Below are positions 1 to 6,027 of a stretch of DNA of 17,447 nt, piece by piece. A model generated the notes under the pieces. It saw only the letters and a program-made list of their open reading frames with translations, made no database searches and was not told where the DNA came from. The stretch is from Bacteroidales bacterium UBA3724 (lineage in GTDB: Bacteria; Bacteroidota; Bacteroidia; Bacteroidales; P3). Location of the stretch: positions 1 to 17,447 of the forward strand of contig DFHL01000040.1 in NCBI GenBank assembly GCA_002371315.1, written 5' to 3'. Position 1 is the first letter of the stretch. The number at the start of each line of letters is the position of its first letter. Made by a program: the position numbers and the translations under genes.

Positions 1-1
1 G

Positions 2-154
2 GGCTTTGAGGACAACCTCTACCTGGAGCGCGGCGTGCTTGCCAAGAGCAACGGCGAGCTGGTCGACAAGGTGGTGCGTATGGCCAAACTGCTGGGCCGC
101 CCCATCGCCACGAGCGACGAGGCACGCGAAATCCTCAGCCTCAAGCGCAGATAG
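2..154 (+). CDS. kce: Beta-keto acid cleavage enzyme (Kce/BKACE, DUF849), C-terminal end only
   Basis: Only the last 50 residues are in the window; the gene starts upstream of base 1. The visible text GFEDNLYLERGVLAKSN, followed by a helix ending in a motif close to ATSDEAREIL, closely resembles the C-terminus of 3-keto-5-aminohexanoate cleavage enzymes (BKACE family) as I remember them. In that family the enzyme condenses a beta-keto acid with acetyl-CoA to give acetoacetate and a new CoA ester. In lysine-fermenting Bacteroidales such as Porphyromonas it belongs to the 3,5-diaminohexanoate pathway. The lysine role here is inferred, because other BKACE members use different keto acids and the neighbouring pathway genes would lie outside the window. 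It ends at a TAG, 65 bp before the deiminase gene. Confidence 0.72.
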   Translation, partial: GFEDNLYLERGVLAKSNGELVDKVVRMAKLLGRPIATSDEAREILSLKRR

Positions 155-164
155 ACTTCGTACG

Positions 165-188
165 AAAACCAAAACGAAAACGAAAATA
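165..188. repeat. Short hexamer tandem array (AAAACN x4)
   Basis: Four consecutive six-base units read AAAACC, AAAACG, AAAACG, AAAATA in the 65-bp gap between the kce tail and the deiminase gene. The unit pattern (a C-ending copy, two G-ending copies, one degenerate copy) matches the TTAACN array at 2287-2310 on the far side of the deiminase gene. I saw no promoter consensus in this gap; the closest is TAAGTTTC at 187-194, which lacks the final G and has no -33 box. Confidence 0.5.
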
Positions 189-219
189 AGTTTCAAAACA
201 TTTTCAATCAGACAATTCG

Positions 220-2280
220 ATGAAAAAAATTTTCATTCTGGCGCTTAGCATTTTCTGTCTGGGGACAGCTATAGCCCAAGAAAACAATATGACGCGCGAG
301 CAGATGCGCCAGTACCTGCTTCAGACTCAACACAAACGCGACTTCGCCAAGCGCCACCTGCATAGCAACATACAGCTGGCTCCGGCACCCAAGCAGACCG
401 CCAGCCCCAAAAGCGCAGGCCTGCAGCTTCCGGCCGGTGCCTGGTTTCCCGGCGAATGGGAAGAGGTCAAGGCCATCGTGGTGACCTGCTACTATGACCA
501 CCTCGTGCCCGGCCACGAGAACGACGGCAACTGGTTTGCCGACCCGGTGGTGACAGGCTATGCCGACTACTACTACGGCAGCTACAGCAACCAGCGCGGC
601 GGCGGCCCCTACATCTCGGTGCCCGACACGAGCAACAGCAGCTTTGCCAACGTATTCTTCTACCTGATGGACGCCATCCAGACGGGCGGCGCCGAGGCGT
701 GGGTGCGCATCGAGAATGCCGCCGACAGCAGCATCATCAAGCGCAAGCTGCAGCGTATGAACCTGCACAGCGACAATATGAAGTTCATCATCGGCCCCGG
801 CAACTCGTTCTGGTTCCGCGACTGCGGCCCCATCGCCTTCTACTATGGCGAGCAGGACAGCGTCGGTATGGTCGACTTTATGTACTATCCCGGCCGCGCG
901 CTCGACGACTCGCTGCCCACGCTGATCGAGGAGCAGATGGGCATTCCCAACTACATCACCACTATCGAGTGGGAAGGCGGCAACTGCGTTGTCGACGGTG
1001 CCGGTATGGTGCTGAGCAGCGACGCCATCTACGAAAACAATGCCGACAACTACGGCCAGATAACCTGGGACGGCGTCAACGAAAGCTCCATCACCTACGA
1101 GAACAAGCCCTCGCTGACCCAGGCGCAGGTGCGCGACTCGCTGGCTCACATTATGGGTCCGCGCGGCACCCACATCCTGCCGGCCTTCCGCTATGACGGC
1201 GGCACGGGCCACCTGGACCTCTACTGCGATATGCTGGACGAGAACGAGTTTGTCTTCTCCAAGTTCCCCGGACGCTACAGCAGCTGGACCGACTACCGCA
1301 CCGCCCAAAAGAACATCGACACGCTGTGCAGCTACACCAGCGTGTCGGGCAACAAGTTCAAGAGGCGCTTCATCCCCTTCCCCTGCACCAACAACGGTGG
1401 CTACTTCAGCAGCCAGAACGTCTACAACGCGCAGTTCACACGCACCTACAGCAACCACACCTTCGTGAACAACGTCATCATCCAGCCCTGCTTCTCGAAC
1501 GTCGTCGACGGGCAGCCCAGCTCGGAGTGGGACCGTCTGCGCATCGACTCGGTGGCGGCAGCCTATCCCGGCTACACCATCTATCCCATCAACGTGGCCA
1601 GCTTTGACGGCAGCGGCGGCGCCATCCACTGCATCACCAAGCAGATTCCCGCCGACAACCCCATCCGCATACTGCACTCCTCCATCACCGGCAACACCGA
1701 AGAGGCCTACACCAGCACCAATGCGCCCATCACCGCCACCATCACCAACCGCAGCGGCATACAGAGCGCCAAGGTGTACTATCGCGTCAACGGCGGCCAG
1801 TGGAGCGAAGCCAGCCTGACGGCAGGTGCCGACAACACCTTCAGCGGCGAGATTCCCACCTCGACATTCACTTCCAACGACGAGGGTTTCACCACCGTTG
1901 ATTACTACATCAGCGCCACCAGCAACAACGGCAAGACCATCACCAAGCCTATGACCTCCGAAAAGGGTGACGGCAGCTACACCTTCTATCTTGGCGTCAA
2001 CCCCGCCGCCGGCATCAACCCCACCGGCGAGCAGCGTTTCGGCCAGTTCTACCCCAACCCCGCCACCGAGCGCGCCAGCATCGAGCTCAGCCTCGGCAAC
2101 GGCGAGCAGTACGAGGTGCTGATTGTCGACCTGATGGGCCGCATCGCCCACCGCTCGACCCTCAACGCCCAGGGCGACATCGTCTACAACGTCGAGACCG
2201 GCAAGCTGGGCAGCGGCATCTACAACGTCGTTTTCCAGAACAGCGGCGAGCGCATCGTGCGCCGACTGGTTGTGAAGTAG
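220..2280 (+). CDS. T9SS-exported agmatine/peptidylarginine deiminase family protein
   Basis: A 686-aa secreted guanidine-group deiminase of the PAD_porph/agmatine deiminase family. Residues 1-19 are a signal peptide (cleavage probably AIA|Q). The catalytic domain spans about 70-490, with RDCGP at 200-204 (Asp201), EGGN at 252-255, GHLDL at 330-334 (His331, Asp333) and GGAIHCITKQIP at 466-477 (nucleophile Cys471). These give the Asp/His/Asp/Cys set known from PPAD of Porphyromonas gingivalis and from agmatine deiminases. Residues about 495-590 look like an Ig-like beta domain, and 610-686 form a type A T9SS sorting domain (FYPNPATERASIEL at 609-622, GIYNVVF at 666-672, ending RRLVVK). The order of domains matches PPAD, which is shorter (about 556 aa). 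Its substrate is unknown: free arginine, agmatine or protein C-terminal arginine are all possible. No gene for the T9SS machinery is visible. The start is set by the signal peptide. Confidence 0.9.
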   Translation: MKKIFILALSIFCLGTAIAQENNMTREQMRQYLLQTQHKRDFAKRHLHSNIQLAPAPKQTASPKSAGLQLPAGAWFPGEWEEVKAIVVTCYYDHLVPGHENDGNWFADPVVTGYADYYYGSYSNQRGGGPYISVPDTSNSSFANVFFYLMDAIQTGGAEAWVRIENAADSSIIKRKLQRMNLHSDNMKFIIGPGNSFWFRDCGPIAFYYGEQDSVGMVDFMYYPGRALDDSLPTLIEEQMGIPNYITTIEWEGGNCVVDGAGMVLSSDAIYENNADNYGQITWDGVNESSITYENKPSLTQAQVRDSLAHIMGPRGTHILPAFRYDGGTGHLDLYCDMLDENEFVFSKFPGRYSSWTDYRTAQKNIDTLCSYTSVSGNKFKRRFIPFPCTNNGGYFSSQNVYNAQFTRTYSNHTFVNNVIIQPCFSNVVDGQPSSEWDRLRIDSVAAAYPGYTIYPINVASFDGSGGAIHCITKQIPADNPIRILHSSITGNTEEAYTSTNAPITATITNRSGIQSAKVYYRVNGGQWSEASLTAGADNTFSGEIPTSTFTSNDEGFTTVDYYISATSNNGKTITKPMTSEKGDGSYTFYLGVNPAAGINPTGEQRFGQFYPNPATERASIELSLGNGEQYEVLIVDLMGRIAHRSTLNAQGDIVYNVETGKLGSGIYNVVFQNSGERIVRRLVVK

Positions 2281-2286
2281 CAAACT

Positions 2287-2310
2287 TTAACCTTAACGTT
2301 AACGTTAACT
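2287..2310. repeat. TTAACN hexamer tandem array containing a 16-bp palindrome
   Basis: Four consecutive units read TTAACC, TTAACG, TTAACG, TTAACT between the deiminase stop and the TatD start. Bases 2293-2308 (TTAACGTTAACGTTAA) are a perfect palindrome. No T-tract follows, so it is not a standard terminator. It may be a slippage-derived spacer or a protein-binding site; nothing in the sequence decides. Confidence 0.6.
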
Positions 2311-2323
2311 TCAGAATGAACTG

Positions 2324-2923
2324 ATGGAATTCATCGATTTCCATACACACCGCGAAACTGCGGAGGGTGTCGTCACCCCCCGCAGTTTTGGTATTCACCC
2401 CTGGCGTGCCAATGCGGTCGAGGCAAGCGATTTCGACGCCTTCCGCGCATCCTGCGGAAGCCGCTTTGCCGAAGCCGAAATCATAGGCGAATGCGGCCTC
2501 GACAAGGTGTGTGCCGTGCCGATGGATGTGCAGGAGCGCGTGTTCCGCTGGCAGATCGACATTGCCGCCTGGCTGCGCAAGCCGATGGTGGTCCACTGCG
2601 TGCGGGCCTTCAACGAGCTGATGGCCCTGCGGCGGCAAAACGGCAGCGGCATCTGGGTGGTGCACGGCTTCACGGGCTCGCGGCAGCTGGCCCGGCAGCT
2701 GGCCCAGGCAGGCATCTGGGTGTCGTATGGAGCAGCCCTGCTCGACGTGCGCCGCACCAAGGTGCGCGAGAGCCTGAGTGCCAACGACGGCCCGTTCCTG
2801 CTCGAGACCGACGACAGCCCGTGCGGCATCGAAGCCGTCTATCGCGCCGCCGCGGAAATAAGAAAAACCACCGTCGACGAGCTTGCATCAACAATAAAAC
2901 GGAACTATTCCGCGTTAGTTTGA
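2324..2923 (+). CDS. Short TatD-family metal-dependent hydrolase
   Basis: A 199-aa cytoplasmic member of the TatD amidohydrolase superfamily (TIM barrel, metal-dependent DNase or phosphoesterase). All usual metal-ligand motifs are visible: DFHTH at 5-9 (His7, His9), GIHPW at 23-27, GECGLD at 55-60 (Glu56), VVHC at 89-92 (His91), VVHGFTGS at 112-119 (His114) and LETDDSP at 160-166 (Asp163). It is about 55-60 residues shorter than E. coli TatD, with trimmed segments between the early strands, a compact form that I believe is common in Bacteroidetes. The ATG at 2324 places FHTH at the expected N-terminal position. It follows the deiminase gene by 43 bp that include the TTAACN array, so co-transcription is possible but not shown. 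The true substrate is unknown. Confidence 0.88.
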   Translation: MEFIDFHTHRETAEGVVTPRSFGIHPWRANAVEASDFDAFRASCGSRFAEAEIIGECGLDKVCAVPMDVQERVFRWQIDIAAWLRKPMVVHCVRAFNELMALRRQNGSGIWVVHGFTGSRQLARQLAQAGIWVSYGAALLDVRRTKVRESLSANDGPFLLETDDSPCGIEAVYRAAAEIRKTTVDELASTIKRNYSALV

Positions 2924-2999
2924 GGACGATCGGGCTGCCGCATAGCAAGACAGTCTGGAATCGGCACTGATACAACACACTTTTTAACCACAAGAGCAA

Positions 3000-3716
3000 A
3001 TGCCAGAAAGAAAGACAAACACACCGGGTTTATTCGACAAATACACTTTTGAACAGAAAGAAAGGCTCTACGAAGCCCTGAGCGAACTTTTTTCGGAGAA
3101 CAAGCGCAACCTGTTCGACCGCCTGGTCCAGCACCGCACACGCCATATTGCCGTGGTGCTCGAGGACATCTACCAGTCGCACAACGCCAGCGCCGTGCTG
3201 CGCAGCTGCGACTGCTTCGGAGTGCAGGACGTATACGTGGTCGAGAACCGCAACCCCTTCAACCCCGCCGGCGACGTGGCCGTGGGCAGCAGCAAGTGGG
3301 TGGACTACTATAAGCACCGCGACATCAAAGAGGCCTACAAACAGCTGCACGACAAGGGCTACCGCATCATTGCCACCCTGCCGCACGAAAACGACACTAT
3401 GATCGGCGACCTGGACCTCAGCACGCCTGTGGCCCTCGTCTTCGGCACCGAGCTGACCGGCCTGACCAACGAGGCCGTTGAGGGTGCCGACGGATATGTC
3501 AAGATACCGATGTACGGCTTCACCGAAAGTTTCAACATATCGGTCTGCGCCGCGCTGAGCCTTTTCAGCACCACCGAGCGCATACGGCGCGACCCCGCCA
3601 TACACTGGCAGATGAGCGCCGAGGAGCAACTGGAACTGAAACTGTACTGGAGCCTGCAGGTCATCCGCGACGGCGAAAACGTGCTGAAAAACGTCATTGA
3701 AAAATTAGAGCTATAA
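3000..3716 (+). CDS. trmH: TrmH-type SpoU family tRNA (guanosine-2'-O-)-methyltransferase
   Basis: A 238-aa SPOUT-class (SpoU) RNA ribose methyltransferase that uses S-adenosylmethionine and works as a dimer with a deep trefoil knot. Motif 1 is HNASAVLRSC at 61-70 (Asn62, Arg68), motif 2 is FGTELTGL at 148-155, and motif 3 is YVKIPMYGFTESFNISVCAA at 166-185, with Asn179 in ESFNISV. The N-terminal helical segment (about 15-48) and the C-terminal helix containing YWSLQVIRDGENVLKN resemble TrmH, which methylates G18 of tRNA, rather than the longer RlmB, which has an extra N-terminal domain; E. coli TrmH is 229 aa. The gene stands 76 bp after tatD. The preceding gap shows no clear promoter. Assignment to TrmH over another SpoU target is likely but not certain. 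Confidence 0.85.
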   Translation: MPERKTNTPGLFDKYTFEQKERLYEALSELFSENKRNLFDRLVQHRTRHIAVVLEDIYQSHNASAVLRSCDCFGVQDVYVVENRNPFNPAGDVAVGSSKWVDYYKHRDIKEAYKQLHDKGYRIIATLPHENDTMIGDLDLSTPVALVFGTELTGLTNEAVEGADGYVKIPMYGFTESFNISVCAALSLFSTTERIRRDPAIHWQMSAEEQLELKLYWSLQVIRDGENVLKNVIEKLEL

Positions 3717-3720
3717 AAAA

Positions 3721-3752
3721 TTTGCACAGAAAATATATTCTTCGTATATTTG
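3721..3752 (+). promoter_or_regulatory. Bacteroidetes-type primary sigma promoter for the PepSY-like gene
   Basis: TTTG at 3721-3724 and TATATTTG at 3745-3752, separated by 20 bp, match the known Bacteroidetes consensus (-33 TTTG, -7 TAnnTTTG). Transcription would begin near 3758-3760, leaving an AT-rich leader of about 35 nt before the ATG at 3795. It lies just after the trmH stop codon. Confidence 0.85.
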
Positions 3753-3794
3753 TAAGTTCTAACGAAAGACAATAATTATAATAAAATATTTAAA

Positions 3795-4268
3795 ATGAAA
3801 AAGATACTCATATTTGCAGTAGCCGTTTTGCTGAGCCAAACCGTGCTCTTTGCCCAAAACGGGAAAAGCGTTTCGGAAAAAGATGTCCCCGAACGCTACA
3901 TCAAAGACTTCAACCGCCAAACCCAGAATGCCAAAAACGTCGAATGGCGACTGATCGACACCCTAATCTACGATGCCTGCTTCACGAACGACCACGGTAC
4001 GAAAACGGCCTATCGCTTCTCGCCCAAGGGTATGGAGACACGCTGGTATGTGGAAGAGAAATATTTCCCCCACAACATCGTCGACAAAGTGCAGGAAATG
4101 CATCCCGGCTATAAAATCAAAGAGCTCTATGCCCTGCAAATCAAGAACAAAGTGACCTATCAGGCACTTGTAGGCCAACGCAAGGGCTTCTTCACCAAGA
4201 AGTGGAGAAATATGAGGCTGATGAACTTTGAGACCGACTCGAAATTCATCGACGAAATAGAACTTTGA
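3795..4268 (+). CDS. PepSY-like (putative beta-lactamase-inhibitor-like) periplasmic protein
   Basis: A 157-aa exported protein. Residues 1-20 form a signal peptide (LFA|Q). The rest resembles the Bacteroidetes PepSY-like / BLIP-like fold (PF11396-type): two related alpha-beta units with conserved phrases such as VPERYIKDFNRQTQNAKNVEWR (seen as V31-P32 through W51), then YRFSPKGMETRW and HPGYKIKELYALQIKN. In this fold a helix packs against a small sheet. No catalytic residues are evident. The function of these proteins is not established. It has its own promoter and a terminator at 4306-4346, so it appears monocistronic. Confidence 0.65.
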   Translation: MKKILIFAVAVLLSQTVLFAQNGKSVSEKDVPERYIKDFNRQTQNAKNVEWRLIDTLIYDACFTNDHGTKTAYRFSPKGMETRWYVEEKYFPHNIVDKVQEMHPGYKIKELYALQIKNKVTYQALVGQRKGFFTKKWRNMRLMNFETDSKFIDEIEL

Positions 4269-4305
4269 CAGCATAGGCCCTGTGCATACCCTTTTGCAAA
4301 CATAG

Positions 4306-4346
4306 AAAAACAGACGGACAACAATGGTTGTTTCGCCTGTTTTTTT
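4306..4346 (+). terminator. Rho-independent terminator after the PepSY-like gene
   Basis: AAAAACAG (4306-4313) pairs with CTGTTTTT (4337-4344), with an inner stem CAAC/GTTG around the loop AATG and a partly paired internal bulge. The hairpin runs into the T-tract 4340-4346. It sits 37 bp after the stop at 4268. Confidence 0.75.
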
Positions 4347-4375
4347 AACAAATTTGCACCTTCGGCTTATCTTTG
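4344..4375 (+). promoter_or_regulatory. Bacteroidetes-type promoter for the small lipoprotein gene
   Basis: TATCTTTG at 4368-4375 is a full TAnnTTTG -7 element. Twenty bases upstream, 4344-4347 reads TTTA, one mismatch from TTTG, and overlaps the end of the preceding terminator's T-tract. The predicted start near 4382 gives a leader of about 45 nt to the ATG at 4427. Confidence 0.65.
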
Positions 4376-4426
4376 CAAAACAAATCATACAGATAATATC
4401 GTAATAACAAATTAGTATTCAAGAAT

Positions 4427-4789
4427 ATGAAGAAAACTATCTTATTTGTGTCCATACTTGCCGCGCTGTCGATGCTGACATCCTGCAAAACCAATATGCG
4501 CCGGGATGCGAAACTGTTGGCCCACAAGACCGAACAGTGCTTCTCGCTAATCGACACTACCGAAGAAGCTCCCAGCGACGAAAGCAAGGCAAAATTCAGC
4601 GAATGCTACAACGAAATGGAGCAGATGATGGACAAGTACGACAACAAATACAAGAACGACAAAAGCTCAAGGAAATTCAGCGAGATGTACCTCGAAGAGA
4701 TCCGCAAGACCGACCTCAATGAGGATATCAAGAACACCTTCGAAGACATCTACTCTATGGCTAACGAAATGAGTGAAAACAACAAATAA
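4427..4789 (+). CDS. Small uncharacterised lipoprotein, acidic and helical
   Basis: A 120-aa protein whose N-terminus is a lipoprotein signal: hydrophobic residues 4-17 and lipobox LTSC, with Cys20 as the lipidated residue. The mature part is about 100 residues, rich in Glu, Asp and Lys, predicted mostly helical, with one further Cys (position 39) and heptad-like stretches at about 60-115. No known domain is recognised. Placement in the periplasm-facing or outer-membrane leaflet is inferred from the lipobox. It is followed after 10 bp by the coiled-coil protein gene, and the two probably form one transcript between the promoter at 4344-4375 and the terminator at 5556-5586. Confidence 0.75.
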   Translation: MKKTILFVSILAALSMLTSCKTNMRRDAKLLAHKTEQCFSLIDTTEEAPSDESKAKFSECYNEMEQMMDKYDNKYKNDKSSRKFSEMYLEEIRKTDLNEDIKNTFEDIYSMANEMSENNK

Positions 4790-4799
4790 AAAACATATT

Positions 4800-5534
4800 A
4801 TGAAGAAATTATCAATTCTGGCTATCGCCCTGACAATGGTGGCTGGCCTTAAAGCGCAAGGTGTACAAGAAACGACAATCCAATACGGCGATTTCACTGT
4901 GCCGGCATTCACCGTCAGCGTCCAGCAGGACAAAGACATAACGAGCGAAGCGCTGATTCAGCGCATCAAAGAGTCGTCGGTAAAATCCACCAAGACAAAC
5001 GGATACATTGCCGTACTGAACCAGGCCTTCGATGCCATCTACGCCCAACCCATCGACTTCTATGCCAAAGTCGAAGAGCAAGGCAAAAAGAAAGACCGCG
5101 TCACCGTGGTGACTTTCTTCGCCAAGTCGCCAAACCTGACCATCAGCCAGAACGAACTGAACAACAACGTGCGTACCTTTGCCGAGGGATTTCCGCGCTA
5201 CGTGTCCAAATTCGAGGCACAGATGAAAGTCGGCGCCGAGCAGAAGAACCTTGAAAAGGCACAGAAAAACCAGGCCAAAGCCGCAGCCGCAGTAGCCAAA
5301 ATCGGGAAAAGCATCGACTCCGATATGGAAAAAATAGAGAAAAAGAAGGCCGATATAGCCAAATACCAGCAGAAAATCGACGACTGCAACAAGGAAATCG
5401 AGAAGCTTCAAGCCAACATCGAGAAGAGCAAATCGAAAATGGACAGCGCACAGCAGAAAGCCAACGAGGCCGACGAAGCTGTCCGCAGCTCGGAAAGCGA
5501 CCTGAACCGCTACCAGCAGGAAGTGGGCAACTGA
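4800..5534 (+). CDS. Exported coiled-coil protein of unknown function
   Basis: A 244-aa protein starting at the ATG of MKKLSILAIALTMVAGLKAQ, a signal peptide with cleavage near A19/Q20. An in-frame ATG at 4773 would add nine polar residues before the signal and overlap the upstream lipoprotein gene, so 4800 is preferred. Residues about 25-140 form an alpha/beta region that I do not recognise, with a motif near VTFFAKSPNLTIS. Residues about 145-240 are a long, highly charged coiled coil (repeats such as EKIEKKKADIAKYQQKIDD). It may be a periplasmic spacer or an oligomerising partner of the adjacent lipoprotein. It ends shortly before a strong terminator. Confidence 0.78.
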   Translation: MKKLSILAIALTMVAGLKAQGVQETTIQYGDFTVPAFTVSVQQDKDITSEALIQRIKESSVKSTKTNGYIAVLNQAFDAIYAQPIDFYAKVEEQGKKKDRVTVVTFFAKSPNLTISQNELNNNVRTFAEGFPRYVSKFEAQMKVGAEQKNLEKAQKNQAKAAAAVAKIGKSIDSDMEKIEKKKADIAKYQQKIDDCNKEIEKLQANIEKSKSKMDSAQQKANEADEAVRSSESDLNRYQQEVGN

Positions 5535-5555
5535 TTGCAGACAAACGACAAGAAT

Positions 5556-5586
5556 AAAAACAGCCGTCCGACACGGCTGTTTTTTT
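5556..5586 (+). terminator. Strong rho-independent terminator
   Basis: A perfect 12-bp stem, AAAAACAGCCGT (5556-5567) with ACGGCTGTTTTT (5573-5584), closes the 5-base loop CCGAC and continues into Ts up to 5586. It closes the lipoprotein/coiled-coil unit. The A-rich 5' arm would also make it usable on the opposite strand. Confidence 0.92.
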
Positions 5587-5652
5587 ACTTGCCTTTCGCT
5601 GGTTCAAAGACAATGTCCTGACAACATTTTTTCCTCGCTGGACAAGCTTGCA

Positions 5653-6027
5653 ATGCCGATACAAATGACTGAATACCTGATCATATCTACGAGCAGCGAC
5701 CTGATGCGAACAGCCTCGGAGGACATTGTATTCATCACTTCCGACGGCAACTATTCGTCTTTCGTCTTCACATACGGCGAATCGCGAGTGGTCACAATGC
5801 AACTCGGACAAATAGAACGTCTGCTGGCAAAGCAGCTGCCTATGACAGGAATAAACTTCATCCGTATCGGCAAAAGCCTGATCATCAACCGCTCATACAT
5901 CAGCTACATCAACCTACCGAAACAGCAGCTGGTGCTTGCCGTCGGACGCGCAACCAGCCACACCCTTTCGGCATCGAAAGAGGCCCTCAGACAGTTGAAA
6001 GACTTAATAGAAAAAGAAGCAATATGA
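5653..6027 (+). CDS. Stand-alone LytTR-domain DNA-binding regulator
   Basis: A 124-aa cytoplasmic protein made almost entirely of a LytTR domain. Visible features are EDIVFITSDGNYSSF at 23-37, the central FIRIGKSLIINRSYISYI at 69-86 (equivalent to the FxRxHxSxxVN signature, with Gly in place of His), and the C-terminal strand with TLSASKEALRQLKD. There is no receiver domain, so it is not a classical LytR/AgrA response regulator. Stand-alone LytTR proteins are often held in check by a membrane partner encoded next to them. Its stop overlaps by 4 bp (ATGA) the start of the membrane protein gene, so the two are probably translationally coupled. An alternative start is Met5 (5665). No consensus promoter was found in the 66 bp after the preceding terminator. 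Confidence 0.88.
   Translation: MPIQMTEYLIISTSSDLMRTASEDIVFITSDGNYSSFVFTYGESRVVTMQLGQIERLLAKQLPMTGINFIRIGKSLIINRSYISYINLPKQQLVLAVGRATSHTLSASKEALRQLKDLIEKEAI

Noticed and set aside
155..219. A promoter before the deiminase gene
   Set aside because: TAAGTTTC at 187-194 lacks the final G of TAnnTTTG and has no -33 box, so the signal is too weak.
208..2283. A 691-aa open frame on the - strand, antisense to the whole deiminase gene
   Set aside because: The protein is an Ala/Val/Gly-rich low-complexity shadow caused by the strong codon bias of the + strand gene. It has no domain, and the + strand frame has an intact signal peptide, catalytic motifs and sorting domain.
4773..4799. An upstream ATG for the coiled-coil protein gene
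   Set aside because: It would place MKTTNKKHI before a normal signal peptide and overlap the lipoprotein gene by 17 bp; the Met at 4800 gives a standard signal start.
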